Below are positions 1-11,283 of a stretch of 64,000 nucleotides of DNA, one piece after another. The stretch's first letter is position 1. Each line of letters begins with the position of its first letter. A model generated the notes under the pieces. It was given only the letters and a program-made list of their open reading frames with translations. It was not told where the DNA came from and did no database searches. The translations under genes were made by a program, and so were the position numbers. The stretch is from positions 42,567,019 to 42,631,018 of the forward strand of contig OU862920.1 of NCBI GenBank assembly GCA_917880885.1. Reading direction: 5' to 3'. The DNA comes from Limnephilus marmoratus. Lineage: Eukaryota; Arthropoda; Insecta; Trichoptera; Limnephilidae.

Positions 1-90
1 TCAACTACAGGGGCTTCGAAGCTGAGGTTGTCTCAAGAGAAGAAAATATATTAATGTTTAATAAATGAAATCAGCAAATGACTTTATATA

Positions 91-247
91 CACCGCTTAT
101 TTAATCAAAATTATCAACATGTCTCGAACCCAATGAACGACGAAGGAACGTCGGGATAAAATAAAAATGATTTTTTAGTTATCCCAATAAAGGAGCTATA
201 GGTTTCGAAATGTGTTGATAATTTTGATTAAATAAGTGGTGTATATG
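91..247. repeat. Inverted pair of Penelope-like tail remnants
   Basis: The arm at 91-121 (caccgcttatttaatcaaaa...) is the reverse complement of the arm at 212-247. Both match the tail 'TTGATTAAATA(A)GTGGTG' found again at 50849-50932 and, more distantly, after the Penelope-like EN domain near 38709. The 90-base centre holds decayed 'cgaaggaacgtcg' and 'ggtttcgaaatg' sequence that resembles the ribozyme-like core of the other copies. Call rests on similarity between copies inside this window. Confidence 0.5.
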
Positions 248-635
248 TTACTGTAAAAGCCCGAACTACGGTAAATCCTAAGATTTACCAACTCTTAATG
301 GTAAAAGTCCGAACCGTTCTACAATCATCGTTCACCAACCTAACCTAACCTAACATAACCTAACCTAACCAAACCTAACATGTACTAAATTCTAATGGTA
401 AAAGCCCGAAAAAATCGTTTATAATATTTAAATAAGAAACGATTTTTCGGGCTTTTACCATTAGAATTTAGTACGTGTTAGGTTAGGTTAGGTTAGGTTA
501 GGTTAGGTTAGGTTAGGTTGGTGAACGATGATTATAGAACGGTTCGGACTTTTACCATTAAGAGTTGGTAAATCTTAGGATTTACCGGAAAATCTTAGGA
601 TTTACCAATATTCGGACTTTTACGGTAACATATAC
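241..635. repeat. Foldback MITE with TTAGG telomere-like arrays in both arms
   Basis: A near-perfect inverted repeat: the arm from 241 (gtatatgttactgtaaaagc) pairs with the arm ending at 635 (ttttacggtaacatatac), around a short centre at about 425-440. Each arm carries the same series of blocks: a 'taaatcctaagatttacc' unit, 'cggacttttacca', and a run of insect telomere-type repeats, (CCTAA)n at about 336-380 and (TTAGG)n at about 477-520. The TTAGG run is longer in the right arm. No coding content. Confidence 0.75.
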
Positions 636-639
636 AAAG

Positions 640-1277
640 TGATTTATTTTAATTAAATTAAAATGATACCACAAAAGGAATTTGTGATTATTGAAGAAAT
701 TATTTATGTTTGTTGATATAATATGTTCCTTTTTATTTTCTTTGGCAATATACAACCTAAAAGCCTCTATAAACTGCCCACCCACAAACGTCACTTATTA
801 CATCCCCAAGGACATAATAAGTGACGGACTTAGTCGGCAGAAAAATATTATAAATTGTGTTGTAAAATAGAACATGTAATTTTATTTTATTAAAAAAAAA
901 TCGTTAGATTTTTTGATTAATGTAAAAGTACCATAGATTTTTCATTTGCTAATAAACTTTGTGCAATACTAGAACGAAATATATGGAGGAAGAGTTTCAA
1001 GAAAAAACGCTCTCCCATTATATATATTTGCAATACTGATCCATAACATTGTGAAAATAACAGCATAATATAAAGGACAACATAGCATTTACGGGCAATT
1101 GCGTCTGGTGAAGAAAAATCACCGACAACCTTTGACAAAAATGTTTATTTTACTAAGAAGGGTTCATAGAAATTAATATTGTTTTGCCTATTAAAAAGAA
1201 ACGAATACTGAAAATATGTTAGATCACTATGAACGAACATAATGCAAAGATGTTACATAACACGAGTGTAAAATGGA
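640..1277. other. AT-rich 3' flank of the transporter gene, no gene seen
   Basis: No coding region can be supported here. A short hairpin is visible at 787-825 (gtcacttatt / aataagtgac around 'catccccaaggacat'). The rest is simple AT-rich sequence, probably the 3' flank of the minus-strand gene starting at 1467. Confidence 0.4.
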
Positions 1278-1283
1278 TTTATT
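1278..1283 (-). promoter_or_regulatory. Candidate poly(A) signal AATAAA
   Basis: The plus-strand TTTATT is AATAAA on the minus strand, about 185 bases past the TGA of the transporter gene. A second TTTATT at 1144-1149 is an alternative. Position is plausible for a 3'UTR; there is no transcript evidence. Confidence 0.35.
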
Positions 1284-1466
1284 TAACTATCCTCTTATTA
1301 TGAACAAAGCATTTGTTCAAGATTATACTAATTTAAAGATATTTAACAAAAAAACAGCAACCCTCAATTAGTCTAATAACAGCAATAGAATTATTCAACT
1401 AACGACATTTCAAAATAGACTAGGTTTTGAAAAAAATACGAGGTAGGTAGTCAAATAAGTCCCCGT

Positions 1467-1890
1467 TCAGATCATTTCTTCGGTGATCTCCTCAATGCTG
1501 ACGTAAGTTCCCGTCAAGAAACCAATGATTCCAAAGCCGACTAGCAAGAGGTTCTTGTACAACCTCCAGTTCCAGTTGTTAAAGCCGACCAGTTCTATTT
1601 CATTCCAAAACGTTACCATTTCGATGATGGCAGGGAACATCAGTCCAAGGGTGGACAGGCACACAGCTCCAATGAGAGAAATGAAAGGTCCAAGGTTCGG
1701 GATAGCAACTGCCATCAGAACCGTTCCGACTATCAGGGTGATCCTCAGGACGTACTCCATCATGTTCTTCTTGCTATCGGAGAAGCGGTGACTCACTTGC
1801 TTCCAGATGATGTCCATGGGCACATAGAACTGTAAGCTATAAGTCAGGAATATGGCGACAGCTATCATTATCTTCACCGACTGCGCCAAG
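1467..1890 (-). CDS. Transporter terminal exon
   Basis: The acceptor is AG at 1892-1891 after a T-rich tract. The first base completes an ATC codon with AT from the upstream exon, giving Ile then LAQSVKIMIA. It encodes residues 341-481: three or four membrane helices and the tail SIEEITEEMI, ending in TGA at 1469-1467. Confidence 0.93.
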
Positions 1891-4800
1891 CTAAAAGTTG
1901 AATAAAAATACAAAAAGTAAGAAAATATACCTACATTTTTGAAAATTTACAGCAAAGTAAAGAAACTCAAAAAACAATACATAATATTCAAACATCGCTT
2001 CAAATTATGTTGATACCTAGAACAATAATCGCTAAAGCACAGCACAAAGGAATCAATAAAACATTGTTGATTTCGAACGATCAGATCTTCAAATTGTCAT
2101 ATTTTAACAGTGTCAATCAAACCAGCGATGATTTTTTTAACCCTTTTCGCAATCTTAAGTTGGGTAGTTTGAACTCCGGTCACATTATTCCACTTTTAAT
2201 TCCTAAATTCAGCGTTTGGTTAAATTGTCAAGCATGCTGTTCTTGTTGCTGATGGCTGATCAAACGCGGAATCTTGCCGAGAATCGGCGATAAATGAATC
2301 CGTACACATAAAATAAATTAAAAATCATCTATTTGATAGTCAAACAAATGTGCCGGGAATTCAAACATACCTACCATAAAGTATCATAACCAGCGCTATT
2401 AAATTGGGTCCAATGGATGGAAAAAAATTGATTCATAAACAAATGGATGGTCATAATTTTCAACAAATGCGCCAATATCGCAATGAACAATGCTGACCGC
2501 ATTTATAACATTAGCAATAACACGCATTGTAAAACGTAATCGCAAATAAAATTGAAAACCGTGTTTGAATATTTGAAACTTACATTTCATCCTTGGGTAA
2601 GTTGAGCGTGATACTTCCTTCGGTTTCGTCTCCGTACTTCCAATAGCCCAGGAAACCAGTGAAAGCGTACAGTCCAACCACAATAGACATGCCGAAGTTC
2701 AAAACTCCGGGACACCCGATGAAATGGTGCGGGGTTTTCATGTTGTTCTCAAGGGGCATGACCACGCCGATACCCTCCAGGGCGAAGATGGCAGTTCCGA
2801 AAAACAGGGGCAATTGTCCAAAGCTGGCAAACATGGGTCTGGTATTCATGTCAGGCAGGTCTTGCAAGATGTAGTAGAAGGTGATTGCAACACCCACAGC
2901 AATCAGAATATTGGCTATCATCGAGAAAGGTGAGAGAAACTTCAGTTTCCTTATCATGTTCATCATAATCAGGAAGGGCAGGAGTAACAGCATATAAACG
3001 CGGATGCTCAGGTCCGAGTCGGAGTAGTGGTCCACTACTTGCTTTACGTTCTTGCCCACGAACACGATATACACGCAACAGCAACCGAGAAGATCAATCA
3101 CGAGGAAGAGGTTGATCAGAGCCCTGCAAAGCAAAACACTAGGTTAGTAGGTACCAAATAGGTAGACACTTTCTAGCCCTTCAGTCTTCAAAATATTTTT
3201 ACCCACAAGTTCCAACGATACGGCATGCGAAATTTCATGGATCTTCGGAATGCTTCCGATTTATTTTAAATTTACTGTGTTTCTTATTCTTAGAGCTATG
3301 GCAAAAGGAAATAGCATTTTAAAGTATAGATAAAATTATTTTTGAGATATTTGTATTGAAATAAACATTGACACTTCCAAATAATAAAATTTTAACACCA
3401 AACATGAAAATGCTTCTAAAAAAACTTTTGACACGAAACGTCCAAAATTTTGAAAGAATTCGATTATTTTGCAAACATATTCCTTTTTTGTAGGGAATTA
3501 GTAAGGAATATGTCCCTTCACCTTTTACGCCGTTAACACTATAAAATTTTTTTTTTTAACTTTCAACCAATAACTCCAGCTAATTTGTAATCATAAATGT
3601 AGAAATTTTTTTGAATTTTATCCGTGGAATGAAGTTTAAATATTTGAGACAAACTAAGAACAATACTTATTTCTCTTTTTAATGACGAACAAATCACATA
3701 TCTCTGAATTGTCTTTAAAAAAACTTAAAAAATGAATGGAATCCTCGGTTAGATCTCTTCAGAGGCTCTAACGGAATATGACGTTTGTGGCTATTAGTAA
3801 TGCCTTTCCGAAGCTTAAGGATTTAAGGTTGACTTTTTTAATTTACATATTTTTATTGTTTGAATATTATTAATATAATTTCATATAAGCATTAATAATT
3901 TATTATTTCATACAACATTACCTCTCAAATATACTCATATGTGTTTCTAACCGTCTAATACTCTTATTATAATATTATAATAATACCAATATATCTTTGT
4001 AAGTACCTCTTCATTTGTGATTAAAGCCAACAACACGGATTTATTTATTACGAACATCCACTTGTGCACAATGGAAGTGAAATTTTTATAACCACCTCAC
4101 CGATAAAAATGAGAAAAAATATGACAGCTGATATGGGTACATTATATTTTCATTCCACAATTTATACTGACGACAATTTCCAATGTTTTTACCAAAAAAA
4201 CTATCACAGTTGCCGCAGGAATAATTGGTGACAATTAAAGATGCATTGAGATATCACTTAAAATTGCTTTGACTCTAATCGAGTTTTATAAATCGATCAA
4301 ACTCGAAAATCACCGGTATATGAATATATACGTTTGCTTGTGCATATTATAGTCAAACCAACTAAATGTAATGTAATTTGTGCCACAACAATATATTTGT
4401 CGGTTATAAACTTTTGAACTAATAAATTATCTTTTAAACAAGTGTAGTTTGTGTACAGCTGCCAGCTTATTGAGTTTTGGGTGTGTTGAGAAATGTATCA
4501 GTTTAAAAAACTCCTAGTTTTTTTTGTTGCGAAACTCTTGTCTATTTTTTTCTTGTCTCTTGTCTTAAATAGGCTGAGCTTTATTTTTTTATTAAACACC
4601 CACACGGAACAATGATCGATGGAGAAACCAATTTATCATTATTATGGTGGAATTGGAAAGAATGAGAAAACTGAATTTTAGGAAGCCCCTTGCGAAACCG
4701 AAATGCAGAGTCCTTTCTTAAAACTAACTTGCAGGTTATCCTGTCCTAACACTGGAAGCTCCGTTTAAATACTAAAGCTCGTTTAAATTTTCGTTCTATT

Positions 4801-7800
4801 AAATGCATTGTTTATGACAAAGATAAATAACCTTGGCCCACTTTTAACATTTACTGCGACAGACGTGAAGAGCGATTTTTATTTGCTTTTAACTCGATTA
4901 ATATTTTTAACACACGGAGGAGTTTTGATACCGAAGGAGTTCGACAATTCTTGCATCGAAGTACTTTTTTATTTTTAGAATATTTCATGATTCGATTCTG
5001 TCGACCTTTCGCCATCGCCCTGCACGCTTGTGGTAGGGATGGATTCATACGTCCGTCACTCCTGGACACACCCCAGACTTCTACCCACCGCTCGTATCTT
5101 TTCCTTCCCTGCTTACCAACTTTTGTTATTAGACAACAGAAAGTTTGTCTAATAACAAAAGTGAATAAAGACTCGTGAACATGATTACATATAAAGTGAA
5201 ATTACAAAACAATAAGAAAAGGGAGCGCCAAAGCTATCTCAGAGACCAAAAGTTCGTTTACATTTTTTATTCCAAATATTGCCGGTAATCACTGGTTAAA
5301 AAAAGTTCCTTAACACTCTGTACCAATACAAGAAAACTTACTTAGCAAGTCGTGAGTACTTTCTGACGCCAGGACGTCCCGTCAGAAATGCCATCTCGGC
5401 GGTCTCAGCGAATCCTAGCGAGGGCACTTGGTTCCGCCGGCAAAGTTCCGTGGCGGACTTGACGAGGATGTGCACACAATAGGTGCAGATGGCGCCCACG
5501 AGCAGCGTGGAGATGAACCCCGTGGCCAGCCCGGCGTTCTTGATGGCTAGAGGCATGGCCAGGATGCCGCTGCCCAGGGAACCCTTCAGCAGGTGGATAA
5601 ACGTCTCTGTGTCACTGGAATGATAAATGATCTGATTATATATGGGTTACATGAGTACGAATTCGGCATAACATTAAGTCGCAATTGCTCCCAACCACTT
5701 GGAGCCACTGAGACTCGAATGTAAAATTGTAGGCAATAAACTGTAATAAAATGGTTGTCGTTCTCTTCAGCTGATCACAATTAATTCAAAAACTGAAATA
5801 GACTTAGAATATGCATTGAATGGGAACCTTCTAACAGTCAAAAACAAAATGGTGCAGAATGGCCAATTGATGACTTTGTCACACATGATTTTCTGCAAAA
5901 CAACTAGGTCTACGGCATCGCCACTTGGGGTACGCTGTGAGGCTGATGTCAGTGGGGTAGGGAAGATGATGAATTAAAGGAAGGTTGGGAAGTCCTTTAT
6001 TATTCCAGATCTTGTCATAAAAGATAGACGTCAATTGGGGAGACATGAAAAACGGGTATTTATTAACATTGTCCATCGCAGTCTTTTTATAGACATTTTC
6101 TGGTGCTTATCTACCCCTATTAGATCTATTCAAGCTTCACTTATTCTTTCCATTAAATAACCTCTTTGCAGCATCAGCACATAGTGCACAGTAGTTGAAC
6201 TGACATAAATAAATGCTCTCACCCTCACATATTTAGGTACTTTACAGATGGTGCTCTTGCTATGTTATCAACTGAGGGTAGGTAGAAAAGTCCTTTTTTA
6301 ACCCTACCATTTGGTATCGGTTTTTAAATTAGTTTTTAATTCCAGTTCCAGTTCAAGATGGTGGTCTTGTTGGACACTATCTTTTTATCTCACCGGAGTT
6401 CGCATGATCGTGGTTCCTACTACGAGCAGTCAAATCGGAATAATCGATATTATGATCTACCCACCAGCTTAAAGAAAGTGAAAGGACGGATTGTTTGACA
6501 GAAAATGAAAAAAATTTCAAATTTCAAAGTAAAGTTTCAAGTAAAATTTCTATTCGATTTCTGATATCATTTCAGTTCTGTAAAACAATAACCCATAATG
6601 GAATAATAAGAACTTTAGGGAAAATTTCACAGAACTTGAACTGACTGTAAATGTTAGCGCTCTCCTCTAACATTCGTAATTTCGTATCTCTCCATCTGAT
6701 TCTTTTCGGGCCCGGTTGCAGAGCCTTAAAATAAAAGAAAATAAGAAACACACTTTTTTGGAAGCTGTTATCGAACTACTAATAACTTAATGCTTTTTAA
6801 TTGTTTGTAGTGAAAGGTTTATGGCAAAAACATACTGATTTACCTGGTGGGATGTGTAAGTTCCCGGTGCTCGAATGGGTTGTACTCCGATTCCAGGTCC
6901 CGGAACCTCGTCTCCACCAGGGGGATTGTAGATCCGGCCTGGAGGGTCATGGATCCTGCATTCATGTCGCACTTATACCTGCAAATTATTATTTTCAGTT
7001 CAGTTTCAGTGCCGGTAACCCGGGCGTTTATTTTATTTTCATTGTGTACATAGATTTCTTTTACCCACCTCACTAGACATAGTCATTATAATTTAAACAT
7101 TTAAGTAACTTTTTTGAAAGCTGAGGCAGTTAAGTGATAGTTTCTCTTTACGATTAGGATGATAGAGGTTTAGTCATTTTATAATTTCAGCAGCCCTTCC
7201 ATGATTAAGAAAGATAAATTGAGGGGGTATTTCACCATTCTCCTCACAGATTATCCATTAGATAACGTGCATTTTCAATTAATTAAACAAGATTTATTTA
7301 TGTAAAAAGTCTGAGTTTACTATTCGGTACAGAACCTATCAATAGTGGCTGTATACAGGATAAGTTAGCAAAGTTTTTTACATGTTGCCAATATTTATTT
7401 GTTTGTTTATTTATAATATTTTTTATCGTATGGATGCAGGAGGATGGTGGAAATCCCTCTGAATACGATTTGAGATATTAAAAAATATTTGTTAAAATTA
7501 ATTGAAATAATGTTTATAAAATTACAAATATTCAAAATCAGCATTATTTACAAGAAGGGTCCATGTTTACCTTACTCATTTAACTTCCAGCATCGATGAC
7601 ATTAAATGTTCTATTAAAATTAAGAGCGTTTAACCAGCCAGCGGACGAAAATCCACATTTCGTTGAAAGTTGTTCTTACGATCGTGCAGGGCGGTTACAA
7701 TGAGAAAGATTAATTATTCTCCGTACCGGCTTTTTTAAATTATAACTCAATATCGAATTTATTTTAATGCAAATTAGCTTTAATTTATACATTCTTCCAA

Positions 7801-8509
7801 AAATGCTGAAAGGCGTGATGATAAAACTATTAAAATAATGTACTTTTTGTAATTATTTTTTGATTATAAGTATTTATCATTTGTCAATAATGTCTAAATT
7901 TAATAAGATTGTTAAAAAAAATCTGAAATATATTAGTTTGTAAGTGCGCAAATAAATACACAAATGGACCAATTTTCGTCAAGAAACACATGCACGTACA
8001 TATTTTTTAATGATTTTATTGAAACTAAAATTAAAATTCTAAAACATGCGTTTGCTAGATAATGTATTGATTTATTTAACTGCATAATTATATTATTTGA
8101 AAAGGGTGTGGTATAATACAAAATCTTTTTTGAAAATTTAACAAATCTGCCAATGACCTATGGAATAACCTTATTATACTAAAAATTAAAAAATGTTCTC
8201 AAAATTTATTACATGCGAATGCTAGATTAAAGAACAATCTTTCGAAATCCATTTATAATTTTTGGTGGAAAAGAGTCAATACGTCTAAAATCTGATTGGA
8301 AAATGACTGGAATCTGATTTGAAAATTTCTGGTTTTCTCTGGTAATGCCCTCTTAAGGCTTGTGAAGAAATTTTATGATGTATTTCAGAATTTTTATTTT
8401 AGAATTCAGATATTTTAGTATTATTGGGTACTTACTTAACCTCCACAAGCTCCGACCGCACTCCATTTCTTCTTGAATCATATTCCGTTCGTATGGTCTT
8501 TGGTTTTGA
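1467..8509 (-). CDS. SLC36-type proton-coupled amino acid transporter (5 exons, start exon not found)
   Basis: Members of this family move small neutral amino acids with protons across plasma or lysosomal membranes. Exons 8509-8436, 6978-6844, 5614-5342, 3123-2584 and 1890-1467 join into 1446 nt, 481 residues plus TGA, with no internal stop. Residues 25-69 form a polar cytoplasmic N-tail ending PFEHRELTHPTS. The family signature DTETFIHLLKGSLGSGILAMP spans residues 71-91 at TM1. Later landmarks are the CTYCVHIL and LLGCCCVYIVF helices, FFGTAIFALEGIGVVMPLEN, HFIGCPGVLNFGM, LAQSVKIMIA, QFYVP and the C-terminal NLGPFISLIGAVCLSTLG; about 11 TM helices are expected. Length matches the usual 450-500 residues. 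The first exon seen begins in phase 0 with no ATG, so an upstream exon is missing; an internal Met in exon 6978-6844 is an alternative start. The four internal introns are all phase 2. Which insect paralogue it is cannot be settled here. Confidence 0.93.
2584..3123 (-). CDS. Transporter internal exon (central membrane domain)
   Basis: 540 nt, residues 161-340, from ALINLFLVIDLLGCCCVYIV through GSITLNLPKDE. The acceptor is tttgcag at 3124, the donor GTAAGT at 2583. The joined codons are AA+G (Lys) upstream and AT+C (Ile) downstream. This exon holds most of the helices that form the substrate path in the family. Confidence 0.93.
3124..5010. other. Transporter intron, mostly featureless
   Basis: Start of the 2.2-kb intron between exons 5614-5342 and 3123-2584. 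It is AT-rich; no gene, RNA gene or clear repeat copy was recognised before the repeat fragments at 5018-5325. Confidence 0.5.
5018..5110 (-). repeat. Repeat B fragment
   Basis: A short block in the transporter intron (ggattcatacgtccgtcact...cctggacac) that matches 40567-40600 and, more loosely, 49550-49620, in the reversed orientation of the family described at 48656. Confidence 0.5.
5120..5161. repeat. Perfect 17-bp hairpin in intron
   Basis: cttttgttattagacaa at 5120-5136 is repeated as its exact reverse complement at 5145-5161, with an 8-base loop. It lies at the edge of the repeat B fragment. Confidence 0.7.
5227..5325. mobile_element. Solo terminal repeat of a mariner-type MITE
   Basis: The stretch 'gagaccaaaagttcg...ttccaaatattgccgg...cactggttaaa...ccttaacactctgta' matches the right terminal repeat of the MITE at 42943-43311. 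Only one end is present, inside the transporter intron. Confidence 0.6.
5342..5614 (-). CDS. Transporter internal exon (TM1-TM2 signature)
   Basis: 273 nt, residues 70-160. It opens with the third base of an AGT Ser codon, followed by DTETFIHLLKG and GSGILAMP, the unwound TM1 segment typical of amino acid/auxin permease transporters. It ends RKYSRLA plus AA of a Lys codon. The acceptor is ttccag at 5615, the donor GTAAGT at 5341. Confidence 0.93.
5890..6030 (-). repeat. SINE A fragment in transporter intron
   Basis: 'acggcatcgccacttggggt' and 'gtgaggctgatgtcagtggggtaggg' match the body of the SINE described at 54635-55015. The tRNA-like head is missing. Confidence 0.6.
6687..6729. repeat. 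43-bp motif shared with 62032-62074
   Basis: tctctccatc...cttttcgggcccggttgcag...agccttaa differs from the block at 62032-62074 at only 3 of 43 positions. It lies in the transporter intron, with unrelated flanks. Origin unknown. Confidence 0.6.
6844..6978 (-). CDS. Transporter internal exon (N-terminal tail)
   Basis: 135 nt in frame YKCDMNAGSMTLQAG...EYNPFEHRELTHPTS. The acceptor is ttgcag at 6979, the donor CAG|GTAAAT at 6843. The PFEHR and HPTS words just before TM1 are typical of this transporter group. The Met at the fifth residue is a possible start for a shorter isoform. Confidence 0.9.
7080..8430. other. Transporter intron, nothing recognised
   Basis: AT-rich intron between exons 8509-8436 and 6978-6844. 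No coding exon with a family match, RNA gene or repeat copy was recognised. Confidence 0.45.
8436..8509 (-). CDS. Transporter upstream exon (5'-most found)
   Basis: 74 nt in frame: SKPKTIRTEYDSRRNGVRSE then LVEV and AA of a Lys codon completed by the next exon. The acceptor is ctttgtttcag at 8510, the donor GTTAA|GTAAGT at 8435. It begins in phase 0 without an ATG, so at least one more exon must lie further upstream (higher coordinates). Confidence 0.8.
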
Positions 8510-9254
8510 CTGAAACAAAGAGAAATGAGAATGAATTAATCATATAAATTTTTTGTGTCACTTGGGATGTACATAAGAATAGATAAATAGATATTTCATG
8601 GCTACATTTAGCAAATTAATACTTTAAAAAATTGCGATGACAGTTACAGACAAAAAAGACCTGGCTTTTTGGTTTGCTCTAGAAAACAGATTTGTGGTTT
8701 ATGGCTAAGCTAAGTTATAAGTTTTTACGCCGCAATATGAGAATATAAAGATCGAATGGAATATTGTAAAATTTGGCTTGAACAAAGCTTTCTGGTTTGA
8801 AATACATTTGTTCAATCCCGTGTAAGAAAATATGACATTCTGAATGGTTTAACCCCTCAGGTTGATTAGTTCGCTTTTTAGAACAACTCATATAGGTCTC
8901 AAAGAAATCGTAGTCTACCTTAATATCATGGTTAGAAATATAATCTTGGAAAGTGAAAAAAACACACTGTATTTTTATTTTTTTTATGAATTCCGCACAA
9001 GAGTCCCAACTGCTCCCGTCTGAAGCCAGTGAGACTATGGCATCCCCGATTGGGGTATGTTGTGAGGCTGAAGGTAGTGGGGAGGGGAAGGGATAGGGAA
9101 GAGGAAGGTGGGGAAGTACCTGGCTATTCAGATCTGCTTACCAAACACGGCTAATGCCATTTCAAGCAACGTTTCAATTCTGAATGATGTTCTTACACCA
9201 GGGCGATACTAAGAGTATCTGGCACTCTGTAACATGCCGCAAATATACTATACA

Positions 9255-9977
9255 TTGGGTTTTTTAACAAGAGGTGTTATTTTGAATAGCCCGCTATTTC
9301 GGTAGATGTCACTTTTGAAGCTGTCATTTTTTGACATTTGACAAGTAGAAACTACGCCATTAATAAAAATGGAATGATACACGCTTCAACAACGCATTGA
9401 AATTATTAAAATTCACTATGAAAATGAGGCTGGAGCAACAGTTACGGTGAATGGATTGCGCTATCGAGAGATGATTAATGATTTTTTATGGCCGGAATTG
9501 GATGGTATTGATCTGGACAACGTTTACTACCAACAAGACGGCGCTACGCGCCACACAAGCAAATAAAACCGTTGATCTTTTATGGGAAAATTTTCCGGAC
9601 CGTGTTATCTCTCGAAGAGGTGATCACAATTGGCCACCGAGATCTTGTGATTTAACACTTTGCGACTTCTTCCTTTGGGGCCACGTGAAAGAGAAGGTCT
9701 ACGCCAACAACCCAGCGTCGATTCAAGACCTCAAATATGGAATTCGTGAGGCTATCGAGGACATAGGGCAGCCACTTTGCGATTTGGTTATGGAAAATTT
9801 CATGAAAAGGATATGGTCCTGTAAGCGTGGTCGTGGCGGTCATTTGCCTGATGTTATTTTCCACTATTAACGGCATACCTTCCTCTTTATAATGAAATAA
9901 ACATCCGATCATTTTTTATTAAAAATTGGCATTTTTCTTTGATTATCAAAAGAACAACTCTTATTGGAAAACCCTCT
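9255..9977 (+). mobile_element. Mariner/Tc1-type transposon, internally deleted
   Basis: The ends are inverted: left 'gggttttttaacaagaggtgt' region at 9257 and right '...caactcttattggaaaaccct' at 9974, at TA-containing target sequence. The interior is a shortened, broken transposase (next entry). It lies inside a SINE A copy. Confidence 0.75.
9369..9870 (+). pseudogene. Broken mariner-type transposase
   Basis: Starting at the ATG at 9369, the frame carries a TGA at codon 3, then reads YTLQQRIEIIKIHYENEAG (the helix-turn-helix start). It jumps straight to VTVNGLRYREMINDF, so well over 100 codons between the N-terminal domain and the catalytic part are missing. NVYYQQDGATRHTS, the block with the second catalytic Asp, is followed by a stop and a frameshift. 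The other frame (from 9478) carries the end: LLWENFPDRVISRRG, WPPRSCDLTLCDFFLWG, VYANNPASIQDLK, ending HLPDVIFHY. A DDE transposase of the Tc1/mariner superfamily, inactive. Confidence 0.85.
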
Positions 9978-10115
9978 ATTATTTTAAATTAATAAATTAT
10001 GAAATAACACAAATAAATCAAATAAAATATATTTGCCACGCCGGGATTCAGTCCCGCGACCTTCGGTTTGCGAGTCAAGAGCCTTACCACTGGACTACGC
10101 CAGCCGTCTTTATAA

Positions 10116-10740
10116 TCAAATTTAAAAGTAAAGTACAAAATAATTAAAATGTACACCTTTATGAAATCAAAGTTTCCGACCGCAATCGGAAAAAAATGAT
10201 GAAACTTTGGAAATTTTTTAATAATTATTTTTGCATGAAACAAAAAAGTGAGTTGACGATAACATTTGCTTAATAAGAATGAGTGGGTTTTTTTTTTTTT
10301 TTTCGTTATCAGCAATTTTAGTTAGAAAAACGTAAGGTGAGCAATTTTAAAAACTCTTTAAGTTTGCATTAAAAAAAAAATGTTTCAAAAAATTAAATGA
10401 CTATTTAGCGTTATAAAATTTGAACGCTTATTTCATCATCTTGCAAAAACAGTTCTTGGTTTTCGAATGCGTTCGGAAATATTAGATACATTTATTTGGA
10501 TTTTATTGCAAAACGGAAATATTTTGACGACAAAATAGTCCTGAGGGATTAAAACTGTCTTACAAAACCTCTACTACTTTTAGCATTTTGAAAATAAGAG
10601 CATTCAAGAACAAAACTCTTCAAGGGGGAAGACATCTAAAAACTACAAACAACGATAATTGGACTCGATGCCACATCGTCCTTGTACCCAACATGTCTTT
10701 GTAAACAATAAATCTTTGAATAAAATCTAAAAGTGTTCAT
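10116..10740. other. Gap with no gene seen
   Basis: AT-rich sequence with poly(T) and poly(A) runs at about 10288-10302 and 10370-10381. Nothing coding or clearly repeated recognised. Confidence 0.4.
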
Positions 10741-10741
10741 A

Positions 10742-11100
10742 CTACACTATGTTCATTGATTTGAGCCAGGCGTTTGGTTGTAACGATGCTCCACAACAAC
10801 ACGGTCCATGGCCCAACATCCTAGCCAGTGAGCTGTCTTTACTAATATTAGACGGTCGTGATACTAGACTAGAGGTTACGCAACCGTTTTGGCGTTTGGT
10901 CCGAAAATACACCGGCAAGACGTCGCACAGACCGAGCCGGCTCAACATGCGCTGAACTATGCTCCGTGCTCTGTCACACCACGAATTCGGATTCCAAGTC
11001 GATTGAGGTCGCGAGACTCTGGGACAATAACAACCTTTAATCTCTTGACTGTGGCACAGCCCTGGTTTTTTTCCATCCGGACTCAATGGTGATGGCACAG
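10742..11100. other. GC-richer block of unknown origin
   Basis: A sharply less AT-rich island of about 350 bases, with open frames on both strands (minus strand about 118 codons, plus strand 68 codons). Neither translation shows a domain I recognise. It may be a fragment of a transposon not otherwise represented here. It directly precedes the long MITE C copy. Confidence 0.3.
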
Positions 11101-11283
11101 GGTCGCGTAATAAGGTAGGTACTTACGTGTGATATAATTTATGGTATTATATTATTATACGTGCATAATTATACTACTTATCCAAGCATTGATCGACACG
11201 AAAGACAAAAAAAATACAAGTGTAGAAGTGAAATCTTCAGAAAACTAAAGTAGACAAGAGAAAAGTAAAAAGTAAAGTAGACT

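Larger units (their letters stand above)
8985..10115 (-). repeat. SINE A copy split by a mariner element
   Basis: The body and tail lie at about 8985-9254 (agagtcccaactgctcccg, ccccgattggggtatgttgt). The tRNA-like head lies at about 10033-10110 on the minus strand: A-box-like GGCGTAGTCCAGTGG and B-box-like GGGACTGAATCCC. In between sits the mariner at 9255-9977. The uninterrupted copy at 54635-55015 shows that the two parts belong together. Confidence 0.7.

Noticed and set aside
10033..10110. tRNA gene on the minus strand
   Set aside because: A- and B-box-like words are present, but the acceptor ends do not pair and the T loop is the wrong size. It is the head of a SINE A copy.
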